In this document: positions 24,578-36,150 of the stretch, one piece after another
Layout: each line of letters opens with the position of its first letter
How positions within the stretch are numbered: position 1 is the stretch's first letter
Assembly: GCA_036172665.1 (NCBI GenBank)
Contig: CM069872.1
Location: 42,394,101 to 42,458,100, forward strand
From: Prosopocoilus inquinatus
Taxonomy: Eukaryota > Arthropoda > Insecta > Coleoptera > Lucanidae
Reading direction: 5' to 3'
Length of the DNA stretch: 64,000 bases
The notes under the pieces: generated by a model
Databases searched by the model: none
What the model saw: the letters and a program-made list of their open reading frames with translations, nothing else
Told to the model about the DNA's origin: nothing
Made by a program: the position numbers and the translations under genes

Positions 24578-25198
24578 GTGTTGCAGACTTTAAGTTTTGA
24601 CCAGCATATATGGCAGAAAACATTAATGAAAGAATTAAAGTTAAGTGTGCAAATGTAAGTTGCTATTGGAAAAAAATTGAAAATCGAACTTTAAAAGAGT
24701 GTAAACTTTTTTTCTACAAACATAAAGTGAATTTTTAACCATGGTAAACTTGAATTAAAAATGAAAAGTTATAACAGACGCGTATTAAAAGTGTTAAAAA
24801 CTAAAGATGACAGTCGTTTGACTGTGGGGGTAATTAAAAAAAAATCTCAAAAAGTACACGCTTTAGAAAGAAATGATTCCGAGTAAAGGCATTGTTTTTT
24901 GGGGCAAGATGCTTAGGAACTTTTGGCATGTACTATCCCCCGATCTTACACCATTAGATTTTTTTATTTAGCTTTTATTTAACTCTGAAAATGAGGAAAT
25001 ATTACGAGATAGAATTGTTAACACTTGTCGTGTAATATCTATTTTACAGGTTGTAGTTGTTTTTCAAAGCGTACTTGACAATTTTACGTCAACACCACTC
25101 TTTTAAAGTTCGACTTTCACACTTAACTTTATTTCTTTCATTAATGTTTTCAGCCATATTTGCTAGTTAAAACTTAAAGTGCTGCACATCATTGAATT
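24578..25198. mobile_element. Foldback element with arms of about 104-124 bp enclosing a transposase relic
   Basis: 24578-24701 is repeated as reverse complement at 25095-25198. Shared words include TTTAAGTTTT, AAAACATTAATGAAAGAA, TAAAGTTAAGTGTG and CGAACTTTAAAAGAGTG. The left arm has about 24 extra bases. Between the arms is a decayed transposase C-terminus (24880-25050). It is not clear whether the arms are the true ends of that transposon or a separate event. Confidence 0.6.
24880..25050 (+). pseudogene. Relic of an IS630/Tc1/mariner-type transposase C-terminus
   Basis: One plus-strand frame reads FWGKMLRNFWHVLSPDLTPLDFFI, a stop, then LLFNSENEEILRDRIVNTC (given in pieces here; positions about 24896-25050). 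The block SPDLTPLDFF is the hallmark around the third catalytic residue of mariner-like transposases, and the following I-x-x-R-I-V-x-x-C pattern matches the usual C-terminal helix. The stop directly after the catalytic motif and the lack of any upstream catalytic domain show that it is dead. Confidence 0.5.
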
Positions 25199-25388
25199 TA
25201 GAAAAAGTAGCTCTACTAGATACAATAATGAAAATATATACAGAGCTATTTAAAAAATAAACTTTGACAGTCGTTTGACCATTCCGATCCAATAATTAAT
25301 TGACCACATTTTATAGTGTTTTTAGTCTCATTTCATTTGCCTTTTTATTTTTTTTTAAATTAGTGTATAAATAAAGGAGTTATGGCTT

Positions 25389-25413
25389 GGGGCGTTTTCT
25401 GTAAGGCACCCTG
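25389..25413. mobile_element. Solitary right terminus of a TA-target transposon
   Basis: GGGGCGTTTTCTGTAAGGCA-CCCTG is followed by TA (25414-25415). Read outward this is CAGGGTGCCTTACAGAAAAC, a GGGTGYC-class terminus. It may be the right end of the element whose transposase relic lies at 24880-25050. I could not find a matching left end. Confidence 0.35.
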
Positions 25414-25415
25414 TA

Positions 25416-26609
25416 CATTGATAGTCTTGATCTAAACAAATACATTTGGAAATTCAACGTTTCGTCTTTCTTGTTGCGGAGAAAGTTATGTAGTTCAGGA
25501 TACTATCTTTAAGGTAATTTTAGTAATTATCACTTTTAAGAATCTGTGCGTAATGAGAGCCATTCACTTGCAAAAACTGAACGACGCATTGAACGAGTTG
25601 TTCAGAAAATAGTTATACATTGCGTTCATACATTTTAGGATAAAGTCAGTTTCTACAATATGAGCGGCGATTCTTTTTGTAAAACCCTGAAACACGTCCT
25701 CTGACCCCTTTCGGCTTGCATTTCATACGAGAACTCCCTCCAATTTGTCCGAAGTTTTTTGGCAAAAGTGTTGAGGGTAAATACCTTATTAATTTTATTA
25801 CGATGAGGAATTTAAACATTTATGCGATTTGCACTACAAAGTGCTTCCTCATTTGCCAATTTTATTATAAAATATTCTAAAGACTTCCTCTGGAGATGGT
25901 CCTCTTAAAATTTTCAAATTTCTCTTAACCATATAAGCCCCACAATTTCTTTAGGTTTCTCTTGGATTTTTAAATTTTCGGCTTGCATTTCATACCAGAC
26001 CTTATAAAAGATCTCCCCCCTTCAATTCGTCTGATATTTTAGTGCAAAAAGAAGTCGGTTTAAATTTTTAGTTCAAATAAAATAGGGGTTCATGTAATAC
26101 CTCATTTGAAAGGCCTTTGAATGTGGCGTCTGACAGATCACGGATTTAAATAATAATAAAATTTTGGTTTTTGTTATTTTAATTGTGTAATAACTACTCG
26201 TATGTTAGAAACACACCTTATATTTTATTATTTAAAATTTATTTATATCAGTTTGTGTCTAGAAGTCGCAAAAATTAATTATCAAACGCACGGTAACAAA
26301 ACATTGTGCGGCGAAATTCGCACATTGCGTAGTCTGTCAGACGTCACATGACCCCTTAAGGGTTAAACCAAATAGTCTTGAAGAACTGAAATGCAGAATA
26401 CGAAATGAAATACCAGGAATTAGTCCGGAAACAATCGCTGTTTTGCATTTGCGTTTGAACTTCGTCTTGGTCATTGCTAGGAGGAGGACATTTTCATTAG
26501 TTACTTTGGTATTGGTGTTATTACTTTTGCTTTTACTTTGATTAAATACTACACTTTCTAAGTACGAATTACTTTATTAAAAAGAAAATAGAAAGTATTT
26601 ATACTTTTA
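25416..26609. other. Noncoding DNA with a diverged direct repeat
   Basis: TCGGCTTGCATTTCATACGAGA (25711) and the similar CGGCTTGCATTTCATACCAGA (25979) begin two related stretches of about 60 bp, 270 bp apart. No gene was recognised. Confidence 0.45.
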
Positions 26610-26738
26610 AGGCCCAGTTTTACAATGACGGTTTAACTTTAAGCCGAAGCTTAAATCATTCACGACATTTGTTGAAATAATCGTCGCTAAGGGTTTAAAC
26701 CTCAGCTCAAAGTTGAGCTGCAATTGTAAAACTGGATC
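26610..26738. mobile_element. 129-bp PIF/Harbinger-like MITE with TAA target duplication
   Basis: The arms GGCCCAGTTTTACAATG and CAATTGTAAAACTGGATC are inverted repeats and extend inwards (AACTTTAAGC with GCTCAAAGTT). TAA lies immediately on both sides (26607-26609 and 26739-26741). Hairpin form, 3-bp TAA duplication and G-rich start fit PIF/Harbinger. Confidence 0.65.
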
Positions 26739-28210
26739 TAAATAGAGAATTAAAAGGCCTTTAGAAAGAAGTACCACATCACCCCTCATTGCATTTAATT
26801 TTTTTTTAATCGACATGTTTCAGGATTTCTTTACACAGAAATCGTTCATCTCATAGAAAAGGAATTTATTGTAAACTTTACGATTGCAGTGTATCTATGC
26901 TTTAAGTATTTAAAAAATATGCAAACACTTTAAATAGGAAACAAACAACTGGAATAATTTGGATATCTACTTACAAACAATAAACTCTAATAAGGACAGA
27001 TATAGATAGAAGGAGAAAAAACCTAGAGTATCGGCACCAGAAGACTGACAAGTAGAAAAGATTAAGAAACTTATAAAGATGTGGAAGAAGCAGGTAATAT
27101 CTCATCGAACCAAAGCAAATACATACTTCGACAAACGAGAGGAAATACTTAAACATTTCCAAACCACTTATAAACAGCAGTGGTCCGAAGATCTGTCCTT
27201 GTCTAATTTAATTTGAATAAATGAATTTTGACTCCTTTTCTATACAAGTTTTCATATTTTTTCTCTTTTTTTTTAAACACATCGGTATAAGACCTTTTCT
27301 TTTTTGTTCTTATAAATCGTCACAAACATCAAATACTGTTTTTTTTACACGTAGTATCGGTTTTATATTAATGATTGATTTATGAATTAAATTCTCGGAT
27401 CTGCTTGGTTTTTGAATTTTGTTTATTTTTTGAATGAGGGTAACATCATTTTAAAAAAGAATTACGTTCGTTTGGTGTTCATCTTTCTCATTTAATAAAT
27501 GAAGAGAAAAAGACAAAAAATATGAAGAGAATTCCAATTGAACTGAACGATGAAGATAAAAAAAAGCTTCACATATTATACAGGTCAGTTTTGTGTGCAT
27601 GCAGTCAAAGTAATTAAAGAAACAACTTTTTTTTTGTAAATTATTTCGTTTCGGGTGTCCATGTTCATTTGCGAAATCACAAAAAATACGTGTACATATG
27701 CAAATTAAATTAAGTTGATGATTAAATAATATTTTTTCGCTGTAACCATTGTATTCAGACATGGCAAGATTATAAGTAGCCTTTACATCAAGTTGCCACT
27801 AAATTCCCACATAACATAAATTCGTTGTAACATAACAAAGATGGATTTCGATCTTTTCATCACTGTCCAAGTCCATCACAGAAGTCTTTTTTAGATTTTT
27901 CCATTGGTTGTTGGATATCATGAAGAAAATAACCAGAGTATTCAATTCAAAGAGGTTTATCAAGCTGGTTTTATTTTTTGATAAAATAAAACAGAGCAAA
28001 GGAGTGACTTCCTGAAAATTTAATTAACGTTTGACGGAGAACTAGACTTTTTTCTTCAATTTTATTTTCTCGTTGCACAATGACTTCCTTTTCGGTTTAG
28101 ATTTAAATTGGTTCACAAGTTCTTCGAAAGTTTTATGTTGGTTCGCCAAACTTTGAATGATGCATTTTATTTGGCCGGCAAAAGGAAGTGATTTATTCGG
28201 TTTGAGATCA
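26739..28210. other. AT-rich DNA, no gene supported
   Basis: Minus-strand frames at 26971-27162, 27451-27762 and 27799-27999 are open but have no family signature. The largest (103 aa) lacks recognisable domains or splice context. Confidence 0.45.
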
Positions 28211-28918
28211 GGGGGGCTATTCTCAAATGTCGAGTGGTGACACTAGAAATCGACAATTGTCGAAGACTAAAGTCGCACAAGTTTTGATTTCTGTATTCTC
28301 AAACACTATTCGAAGTGAATGTCGTACGCGACTCCGATTGTCGACGAAGCGATTTGACAACGTTGTATATTAGTTCAATTGAATAGCATTCGGCCGCATA
28401 TTTCATATTATTCAAGTTGGCAAATCTGAAATTTACCACCATAATTTTTGTTTATCAGTATCGTGCAGTAGAGGGCTCCCTCGTGCATCCAGACAACAAA
28501 TTATGGAAACAAATAAAAAACAATATTGTAATGCGCGACAGAAAGAATTGTTAAGTAATTTAGTGCAGGTTGAGAATAATGTATTAATTTTATGTGGAAA
28601 ATTCACAAAAGATATATGAAATACATCATTGCCCCTTCATTTTCTTCTAAATTTTGAATAATAAATAATTCTTCTGCCATAATTTAATGCACGAAATCAA
28701 TAACCACTTCAACACACCTGCGAAATGAAATTACATAACCTCGTTCTGTTCGTGTCGTACACGACATGACAAATGGAGAGTGGTTTTGACCACTTTACAA
28801 TATCTCTACTAAAAATGTCGAAAATTTGTCGTACGCGACATTTGAGAATTAGTTTTAGTAGACATTTTAGCAATGTCGCATTCGACATGCACGTTTGCTG
28901 ATTTGAGAATAAGGCCCC
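28211..28918. mobile_element. 708-bp inverted-repeat element with palindromic TGTCGTACGCGACA motifs
   Basis: Left end GGGGGGCTATTCTCAAATGT and right end ATTTGAGAATAAGGCCCC are inverted repeats. Near both ends are copies of a 14-bp palindrome: TGTCGTACGCGACT at 28320, TGTCGTACACGACA at 28753, TGTCGTACGCGACA at 28827 and TGTCGCATTCGACA at 28874. Such repeated subterminal palindromes are typical binding sites for a transposase, though that is inference. No coding sequence survives. No clean target duplication is visible. Confidence 0.55.
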
Positions 28919-29943
28919 AGAGTTGCAAATTTCCCAAAAAATCGAAACAGACGGTATATCATTTTTAAACTCTCTTATGGACTTGTTTGTTATGTGAATG
29001 CACACATATTAACATGATTTTATTGAAAAACAAGCTATTGAAGTCAAACGAATTAAAAACTGGTATAAATATGCTTTGAATAAATTATTTCGTTTGGAAT
29101 ATTATGTTCTGCGTGAGTTTTACATACATAGTGTTGCATGGTCTTTAAAAAAAAGTCATCCGTTAAGTGTCGCCTGACATATTTAAAACTTAATTGGTTC
29201 AGATTTAGAATGTGTAATCGAAGTTATTATTACACGGTTTATTAATAGCAGTTAATGCAACTGATGAAGAATGGAAGCATGCAGTTGAAGGTTTATGCGA
29301 CCTTAAACTATCGATTCATTCACATTTTTATTTAAATTTGCGTTTCTCTCTGCGTACAGGAGTGCCACTATAAATTAGAAAAGCTCTTACGACCTTATTT
29401 GAATTTTCAGTTGAACAATTTTTCCCGTGGAGCGCTTTCGTTGCATAATAACTCATAATCAGCGATATTTGTGGAATTGAGTCGTGCGATTTTATGGATT
29501 TCAAAACAAGGAGCAAGAAATAAAGAATGGGAACAGTCGGCTAATTGTGGGCAATTTGTCCTTATAAGTGCGTCTGTAACGAAAGAAAGAAATTCTTATG
29601 ATAAATATTTCGTAAACTCTGAAACAATTACGGGTTATTATTTCATGCGATCTTGCGAAATTGTAAAGCTTACAAGCTTCTAACTACGTACCTACTTAAT
29701 TTGCCGCAATTTGTCACGTACCAAGTCCTATGTTTAGCCATTTAAATATAATAAGATCAAGTGGTGACACAGTATTCCTGCAATTTCGAATTTGTAAATT
29801 TGAACGCAAGAAAACATTCTGTCCTTATTGAATATGAAGTTTTTATGAAACAGAATTATTTCATTACAGAATGAAATTGAATGTAGTTTAAATTTTTGCT
29901 ATAAATTTGCTCCAAATGTAAATGTTATTTCTTTTTGTTTCAG
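28919..29943. other. Noncoding DNA, no gene supported
   Basis: A short palindromic run and chance frames (29328-29683) only. The last 20 bases before 29944 form a good polypyrimidine tract ending in CAG, which is why a candidate exon is listed next. Confidence 0.4.
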
Positions 29944-29999
29944 GTAATCCTCTTTGCATTCTATTTTCTTGCAATTCCTTCATCTGTACTTTTGGTTTG
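29944..29999 (+). CDS. Candidate 56-bp internal exon encoding a hydrophobic segment
   Basis: A T-rich tract ending in TTTGTTTCAG (to 29943) is followed by 56 bases and then GTAAGTATTTT (from 30000), a strong 5' splice site. In the frame beginning GTA the segment reads VILFAFYFLAIPSSVLLVW, which would span a membrane. Both splice signals are close to consensus and the frame is open. However, T-rich DNA readily encodes hydrophobic residues, and no neighbouring exon was recognised. I cannot name a family. If real, the window would lie within introns of a membrane-protein gene. Confidence 0.2.
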
Positions 30000-30094
30000 G
30001 TAAGTATTTTTTAATAATGAGCAAAAAATAAATGAAGGACTCATGAAGTTAATGTAAATGATAGAACTTATTTTGTTAGGAGTACTACACCTTA

Positions 30095-30259
30095 TTTTTT
30101 AATTCGCCGGAATGCATTGAAATTTTGGCGTTAAGAACGAGCTTTGTCATTGACAAAAAAAAATGACAAAACTCGTTTTTAGCGCCAAAATTTCAAATAA
30201 CAAATTACAAAGCTCGTTTACAGCGCCAAAGTTTTAAAGTACTTCTCCGAATTAAAAAA
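30095..30259. mobile_element. 165-bp hairpin MITE
   Basis: The outer arms TTTTTTAATTCG and CGAATTAAAAAA pair. Inside them GAAATTTTGGCG and CGCCAAAATTTC, and ACGAG..TTTGTCATT with AATGACAAAACTCGT, form a strong inner hairpin. A further GCTCGTTTACAGCGCCAAAG block repeats the inner arm. Noncoding. Confidence 0.6.
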
Positions 30260-30519
30260 TTAAGTTAAGTTAATCGTAAATCAGATTATTTCAGTAAATA
30301 TTGTTTTAGAATTTTATAACAAATAGTTTTGAAGAGTATTAATTATAATTTAAAACTTTTTAAAAAATAAAAATTGCACAATAATTTTCGTTTTCCCGAA
30401 TGAAAACCCTCATTTTTTTAATGAATCCAGGAATCGCATTTTTAAAGGTTTTTAAAGTCCTATAAGTAAAGTTAAAATAGCGTCTGTCTAATATTTTAAT
30501 AAATTACATTATTTTAAAT

Positions 30520-31453
30520 CAGGGTTCCCAATCTTTTTTTTAAGCATCAACCCCTTACACAGTTGTTAAATGTAAATTTTCTTAAATTGTGAGGATCTGT
30601 TATTCTAATTGATTTTATTTATTTTTAAATTATAAGCCGATCAACTTTTCTCGATTTTTCTTCTTTGGTTCACAATTTCGGTAAAATTCTTTTTAATTCG
30701 ATTTGATTTCATTATTTTGGTCTTAATTTCAAAACCGACTGTCTTTTTTTAAATTCATTATTTAACTGTATTTAATTCAATTTTTAATATAATTGTTCGA
30801 CCTTTTTTTTCTTTAGTCGATTTTATTTGTTTTGCTTTTATTTTTTTGATTAGTTTATCTACAGTTCAGATACGTCATCTTGTAACCGATCTTTCGACCT
30901 AATTTTTGTTTATTTTTTTTCCTTTTGTTTGATATTGATTTTGAAAGGGTTTTATTTTTTAATTATCGATGATTCTTTCAGTCGATTTGAATTTAATTTG
31001 CTTCTTACATTTTCCTCTCATCGCTGATTGCCTTTGTGTTCTCTTTTATTCGATTTGCTTTGATAGTATTTATTAATTATCAATTGATCGTCCTTTGTCT
31101 TTAATAAATACAGATTAACTTCTGGGTTATGACAAAACTCGTCAATTTTTAAATCAATTATACATACTGTTAGTTTTAATTTAATTAATTAATTTACTGT
31201 TAGGTTCAATTTTTATATTCGTCCAAATTTTATTATCATCTTTCCTTTTATTCCGCATTTGTAATTTTTAATAGGAGTATAATATAGTTGTTGATCGTCT
31301 TTTGTTTTTTCTTCTTCTTTTACTCGATATAAATTTATTTTACATTACCACTAATAGTTTATCGACCCCAACCGCCCATTATGGATTCATCGACCCCTTT
31401 CAAGTCTTCATTGACCTTCCAGGGGTCGGTTTCGACCCCGTTGGGAACCCCTG
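30520..31453. mobile_element. hAT-like nonautonomous transposon, 934 bp, with 8-bp target duplication
   Basis: Left end CAGGGTTCCCAATCTTTTTT; right end, read inwards, CAGGGGTTCCCAACGGGG. The flanks are TTTTAAAT (30512-30519) and TTTCAAAT (31454-31461), an 8-bp target duplication with one mismatch, as expected of hAT. The interior is AT-rich with repeated TTCGATTTG-like words and no transposase frame. It is an internally deleted or MITE-type hAT. Confidence 0.7.
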
Positions 31454-33187
31454 TTTCAAATGGAGCGTTGAAAAATGTGCCCGTTTACTACTTGACAGTC
31501 ATTTATTGTTAGTTGTGTAACGAATGCTTGTTGCCTGTTTCCTGTCCAATATTTTGTTGACTACAATGCATCTGTAGCTAGGCAATCATAAAATAGGTAT
31601 GATCTTCAAGCAGTTTGCTCTTATAATAAGCCATTAAAAAGTGTTCCATCATTTAACTTAGGATACGGGTGTCATCAAGCTTAATGCCTGTATGGTTCAG
31701 TATAAGTTATCGTCAGTGAAGAATTTCGTTTGTTCAAGCTGCATGAAGCGAACTCATTTCTCTTTTCTCGCCACGTGCGCCATGGACTTCTTCTACATGT
31801 ATCTAGCACCAAAGCTTCTCTAGTTGCTCCTCAGACCTCTCAAAGGCACGTCTTACAAAGAGAGGCTGTCAATAGTCTTTTGCATGCCATTCCAGTTGAA
31901 ATTTCCCTGGGTTGCATCTCAGCTAATTCTTAAATCCTTTTTCGCGTCGACAAGGCGAACCTACGCCTTGCCTGTCTTTCTCCCTTTCAGCAAACTGAAC
32001 ATCTTTTTCCTTTTCAATCATCGAAAATTGATCTTGTACTTCAGACAGCTCCTTGTTTTCCTCCATTAGATCAATTAATTTAGGCGTGATTTCTGGAAGC
32101 AATTATTTCAACTGATGATTAGACTGTGACACGCTATGCTGTACGTCATACTGTGCGTCACAATCTAACTCATAGTTAAACTAATTAAGCCATTCGGCCC
32201 GGTTTTTCAGCCTCATCAGTTTCGTAGTAACAGATACGAAGACAAATGTTTCCATGACAATAAACCAAGGGGTAAAGTTAACTCATGAATGAAAAAATCG
32301 TCCTAATTCGGTACGTATACTCTCATATTTTAGTTTATAGGAGAGTGAGGTCAAATTTGCAAAAATTTTGTAGCAATGTCACTTTGTAACGATTTAAATT
32401 AAAAAGAAATATAAAAATTAATAATAAACAACTATTTCTCCTTGAAAGATCACATCATATTTAGTATACATAGTACAAATAATAAGTTTGCAAAGAGAAA
32501 CATAGCGGAAATCAGATGTACATGTTACATACAGTGACATGTACCCTGATCTATTAATTATTTTATAGAATAACATCGGTTGGAGGAAAAGGATGCATTA
32601 AAGCTACAGAAGTATGTATTGGATTATCTTCCCTAATTCTTCGACTGCAGAGGCTTCTAAAACTTCGGAATAGACTTCCAGTTCCCAGTGTCTTCCAAAA
32701 TTTCTCAATTGGTTATAGTTAGAGCACATTTCCCCCCTTCTTTATAGATGGTAATCATTCTGTCTCTCCCTACAATATGTCGGTGCACACAAAATAAACT
32801 ACCTTCAGAATGTTGCTTTAGTCGTGTTTTCAATAAATTTCGGAGTTACTAATAATCTAAACTAAAATAAGACTCGTCATCAATCGCAATTTCTAAATCA
32901 TTAACAGACTCCAAAATCAGCTGCCTTAACTTCTTTCTATGTTCTTTTTTTAGCTTTAAAACGTACTTTGGGGCAGTTTCAGTTACATATTCTTGTTTTA
33001 AGAGGCTGCATTTTTTATTCGTTTTAAATTTTTGAGGAAGTTTATGTAGTGATGAGCCTCGAGTTTACGTGTTTTTTTCTTCAGTGCTTCTCTTTTTTCC
33101 TCCGTTTATTAGTACATACATATGTTCATCTCGTGAGGTTGTGATGACGATGAGGCCGAAACAAAATGAAAAAGAATAGTCTGATGA
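31454..33187. other. Noncoding DNA, one short hairpin
   Basis: 32119-32168 can fold: TTAGACTGTGACACGC pairs with GTGCGTCACAATCTAA around an 18-nt loop. Nothing else could be supported. Two overlapping plus-strand frames at 31730-32069 have no recognisable domain. Confidence 0.45.
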
Positions 33188-33295
33188 GCGTTTCACTCAT
33201 TGCTCTAGGAGAGTATCTGCATCCCATGTTGTTACTCGAAGTTAAAACAAGATGGAAATATTCTGAAAGGGCATTAGGGCAGTCAATTGAAAACG
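33188..33295. repeat. Dispersed hairpin repeat, copy 2
   Basis: GCGTTTCACTCATTGCTCT..AGAGTATCTGCATC lies opposite GATGGAAATATTCTGAAAG..CAGTCAATTGAAAACG. The two arms are imperfect complements around ACTCGAAGTTAAAACAA. It matches the better-preserved copy at 43568-43674 along its full length. No target duplication was found. Confidence 0.6.
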
Positions 33296-33453
33296 TGATT
33301 GTTCGGTGCACTCCAATCAATAGCCTGAAAAAGACTTACAATGTTTAACCCCTGTCAAATAAAACATAAGATTGTGATTTAGACATTTGTAAGGTTTCTA
33401 TTCTCAGTTCCCTTACTATTAATATGAAAATTGTCTCGAGAATAATAATAAAG

Positions 33454-33548
33454 GCAACTTTTGGTAGTGTGGTAGTTCGTGGAGTTAAGCAACACTGCAT
33501 GAATTGTTTGTTCTTTGGTTGGGGGTACTAATAGTGCCGTCCAACACC
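33454..33548 (+). pseudogene. 5S rRNA-like fragment
   Basis: The stretch GGAGTTAAGCAACACTGCA, followed by TTTGGTTGGGGG-TACTAATAGTGCCG and CCAACACC, resembles the internal promoter and 3' half of animal 5S rRNA (A-AGTTAAGCAAC ... TTGGATGGGTGACCG ... AACACC). It is too diverged to be functional. It could be a decayed 5S pseudogene or the head of a 5S-derived SINE. The call is from memory of the 5S consensus, without alignment. Confidence 0.35.
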
Positions 33549-35879
33549 AGAAACTATTAAGGGCTAAGGCAAAGAAAAAATATATTTATGTACAAATGAC
33601 TTCGTTATTGCTAAATATCTTGTGATTTTTTTGTTTTGAATTATATTTTCGTTGCTGAACGTGTGGTGCACGTTATTGCGTTATTATATGCACAAATTTA
33701 TGCTTGTTTTTACGGTGCGTTTGCCAAAGTGCGTAATACCTAAAAATTTGGCAAAACGAAAATTTCGTTTGTCGAATTTATAGTCCGTTTCCCGCCGAGC
33801 AATACCTGCGTCTTTAGGTTTATTTTGAATATTTGACACCATTTTCTTTTTTTATTATGTACATATTAAAAATAACTCGTGCAAAATTTATTGCTCTCGC
33901 GTTTAATGGAAGACGTAAAGTGAAGAGAAATTTTTTCTCAAAAGTCCGCCTGATTTATAGGACATTTTAAAAGCGACGAAATCATCGTCAGTACCTTTGG
34001 AAATAGGTAATGTAAAGAAAGGATTCTATTAATAAAAGTGCTTGTAACATGATTGAATACAGATCGCCAACGATGTAATGATACTAATGGAATAACCGAA
34101 AAAAAGCGCTAATTGCAGAGGTCTATTAATTGTGACCAAATTGGCCTGTTTTTATGGAGTTTTTTCAGCACAAGGAATACAAATAATCATGAGGAGATAA
34201 ATCCTGCGATTAAGTAGGCAGTGGACAATCTCATAAATACTTACGTAATAATTGTAATTACCGCTCGTTGAAGTTTTTTTTTCCTCATTGATTCGTCTTT
34301 AAATACCGTTCTCGGTTCGTAATTTTTTTCATTGTGCCTCCGCGAGTTTGATCGTAGATTATCTTTTCTTCATTCGATGATTCCCGTTCTTCGATTAGAC
34401 AAGTAATTGCCTAATCACCGCCGCACCCGTACTTACGATCGGAATCAGTGAATTGAGTAATTGCGCCCACATCATACGAATTAAGCGCACGGCCCACAAC
34501 GATTTGCTTTTTGTGTCTGTCATTTCGTTATTGTTGAATTTAATTTGTGTTTTCTCATTACACCTATCAAGATTTGACCCGTAACTGATTTATTTCCTAA
34601 AATAATATGATCTTGGCTTAAGATAATACAACTCTTTAAAATTATGTCATTTCCAATTAAGTTTACTTGTAAGTACAAAGTTTTTTTGATCTCGAACCGG
34701 ACAGAACAAACTTCAATTAAGTTTACTTGGTTGTGTATGTACAGTTGCGATTAAAAGAAATGTCCCCTCAATAAAATCTAGGCTCAATTGGGGTAAATAC
34801 GCAACAAACAAAAATAGGGTAAAAGTCAAACATGCTTGTAATTAATTATAAACAAATCAATACATTGTAAAACTGGTGAGTGAAATTCATAATTGCAAAT
34901 TCATGATTGCAAATCTTCCATCTTTACCAAGTGATATTTTCATTCAATCAGTGGCAGCAGTAAAAGCTCCATCGTAATACTTCTTTAATTCGAGGTTTTC
35001 GAATTCTTTTCGAATAATAAATTAAATTGTTTCTATTGTTTCCCTCGGAATTTGTAGATTAGAAATAGATTTTTTTCTTTCAATGAAGTGCCTCGAAGAT
35101 TAATGTTCCCAAAAAGAGAAAAAAAAGAGTTGTCCGTACGCATTTCAGGTGGAGCCTATTTGATTGATACGTGGAAGTATGGTTATGTATTACGACCGAT
35201 CAATCACATTACTGCTTTATTGTTATGATGGTTCCCACACTGGAGAGCGGGCGGCATTGAAATCCTTAATCTATGCTGATTATGCATACGCAACCAATCG
35301 CTCGTTTTGTTTGCTTGGATGACAACACCGAGATAGGATAAAAATACTGCCGAAGTGAATGCCAGTATCAATATTTACTGATTTGTTATTTAAACTGCCG
35401 CGCACTACATCCAACTAACATGACGTGTTTGTAATCGTTAATTAGCTTCGACACGTTAATTAATTATGTAAAAACAATTAAATAAATTTGACATGTGGTG
35501 AAACCGTTAGAAAGACAACGGCATTATTTAGGAAGGCAATTATGAAAACAATGGTTGGGATTTTCAGTGAATCAGTGTCAGTTAAAGTAGAGGGCGAAAT
35601 GTCAAGTTTACCCCAACCCCACACTGATGCAACCTGATAAAGTGGTAACTGCCAAATCCTGGTAAGGTAATACATGTGTACAATTCGTGATACAAGCTTT
35701 TGGAGTCATACCTCTCAGAAATCCTTAAAAATCCTACGGAACTGTCGACAGTCAAAGATGATGATTGATGGCACACTGCGGACAAGGTTTTTGAAGAAGA
35801 CAAATAAATTATTAAACGTAAATCACTGGAAAGCTCTATTCCAGACAATTGCATTTAAAATCAGGGTTTTCTAGAGGAA
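33549..35879. other. Noncoding DNA with a possible regulatory island and one transposon fragment
   Basis: 34781-34880 is a fragment of the left end of the transposon family at 952 and 41539 (GGCTCAATTGGGGTAAATAC, then CAACAAACAAAAATAGGGT). 34250-34560 has balanced composition and several homeodomain-type ATTA sites (for example CAAGTAATTGCCTAATCACC and GAGTAATTGCG). It looks like a conserved cis-regulatory element, which is inference. No coding gene is supported. Confidence 0.4.
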
Positions 35880-36150
35880 TTTTCCTATTGGTTTGTAAAC
35901 CAATTGTTCTTTTTCTGTGGTGGTTGCCCATCAGTCATAGGCTTGTCAGAACCTCAGGAGTGAAAGTGTATTTTGTGTGTGTAAAGTGTTCCATGGTTTT
36001 GTTACTTCCAAACCTCTTCGCCATTGAAGGGAAATTTTCTCTCAAACACTGAAGGGTACCTGAAGTGAGTGACTACTGACCTCCCCCGAGAAATATCTTG
36101 AGCGCGATGCGAACTCACAACCATATGATTGCAAGGACCGTTGAGGCGTT
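35880..36150 (-). mobile_element. Candidate tRNA-derived SINE
   Basis: On the minus strand, ACGCCTCAACGGTCCTTGC is followed by GTTGTGAGTTCGCATCGCG, whose GAGTTCGCATC resembles a pol III B box. Then comes a body with TTTCTCGGGGGAGGTC. This layout is that of tRNA-derived SINEs with a degraded head. The 3' end, a tail and a target duplication could not be placed, so the limits are approximate. Confidence 0.3.

Noticed and set aside
33140..33165. Hammerhead-like string CGATGAGGCCGAAAC
   Set aside because: It lacks the full CUGANGA box and any helix II or helix I pairing, so it is a chance resemblance.
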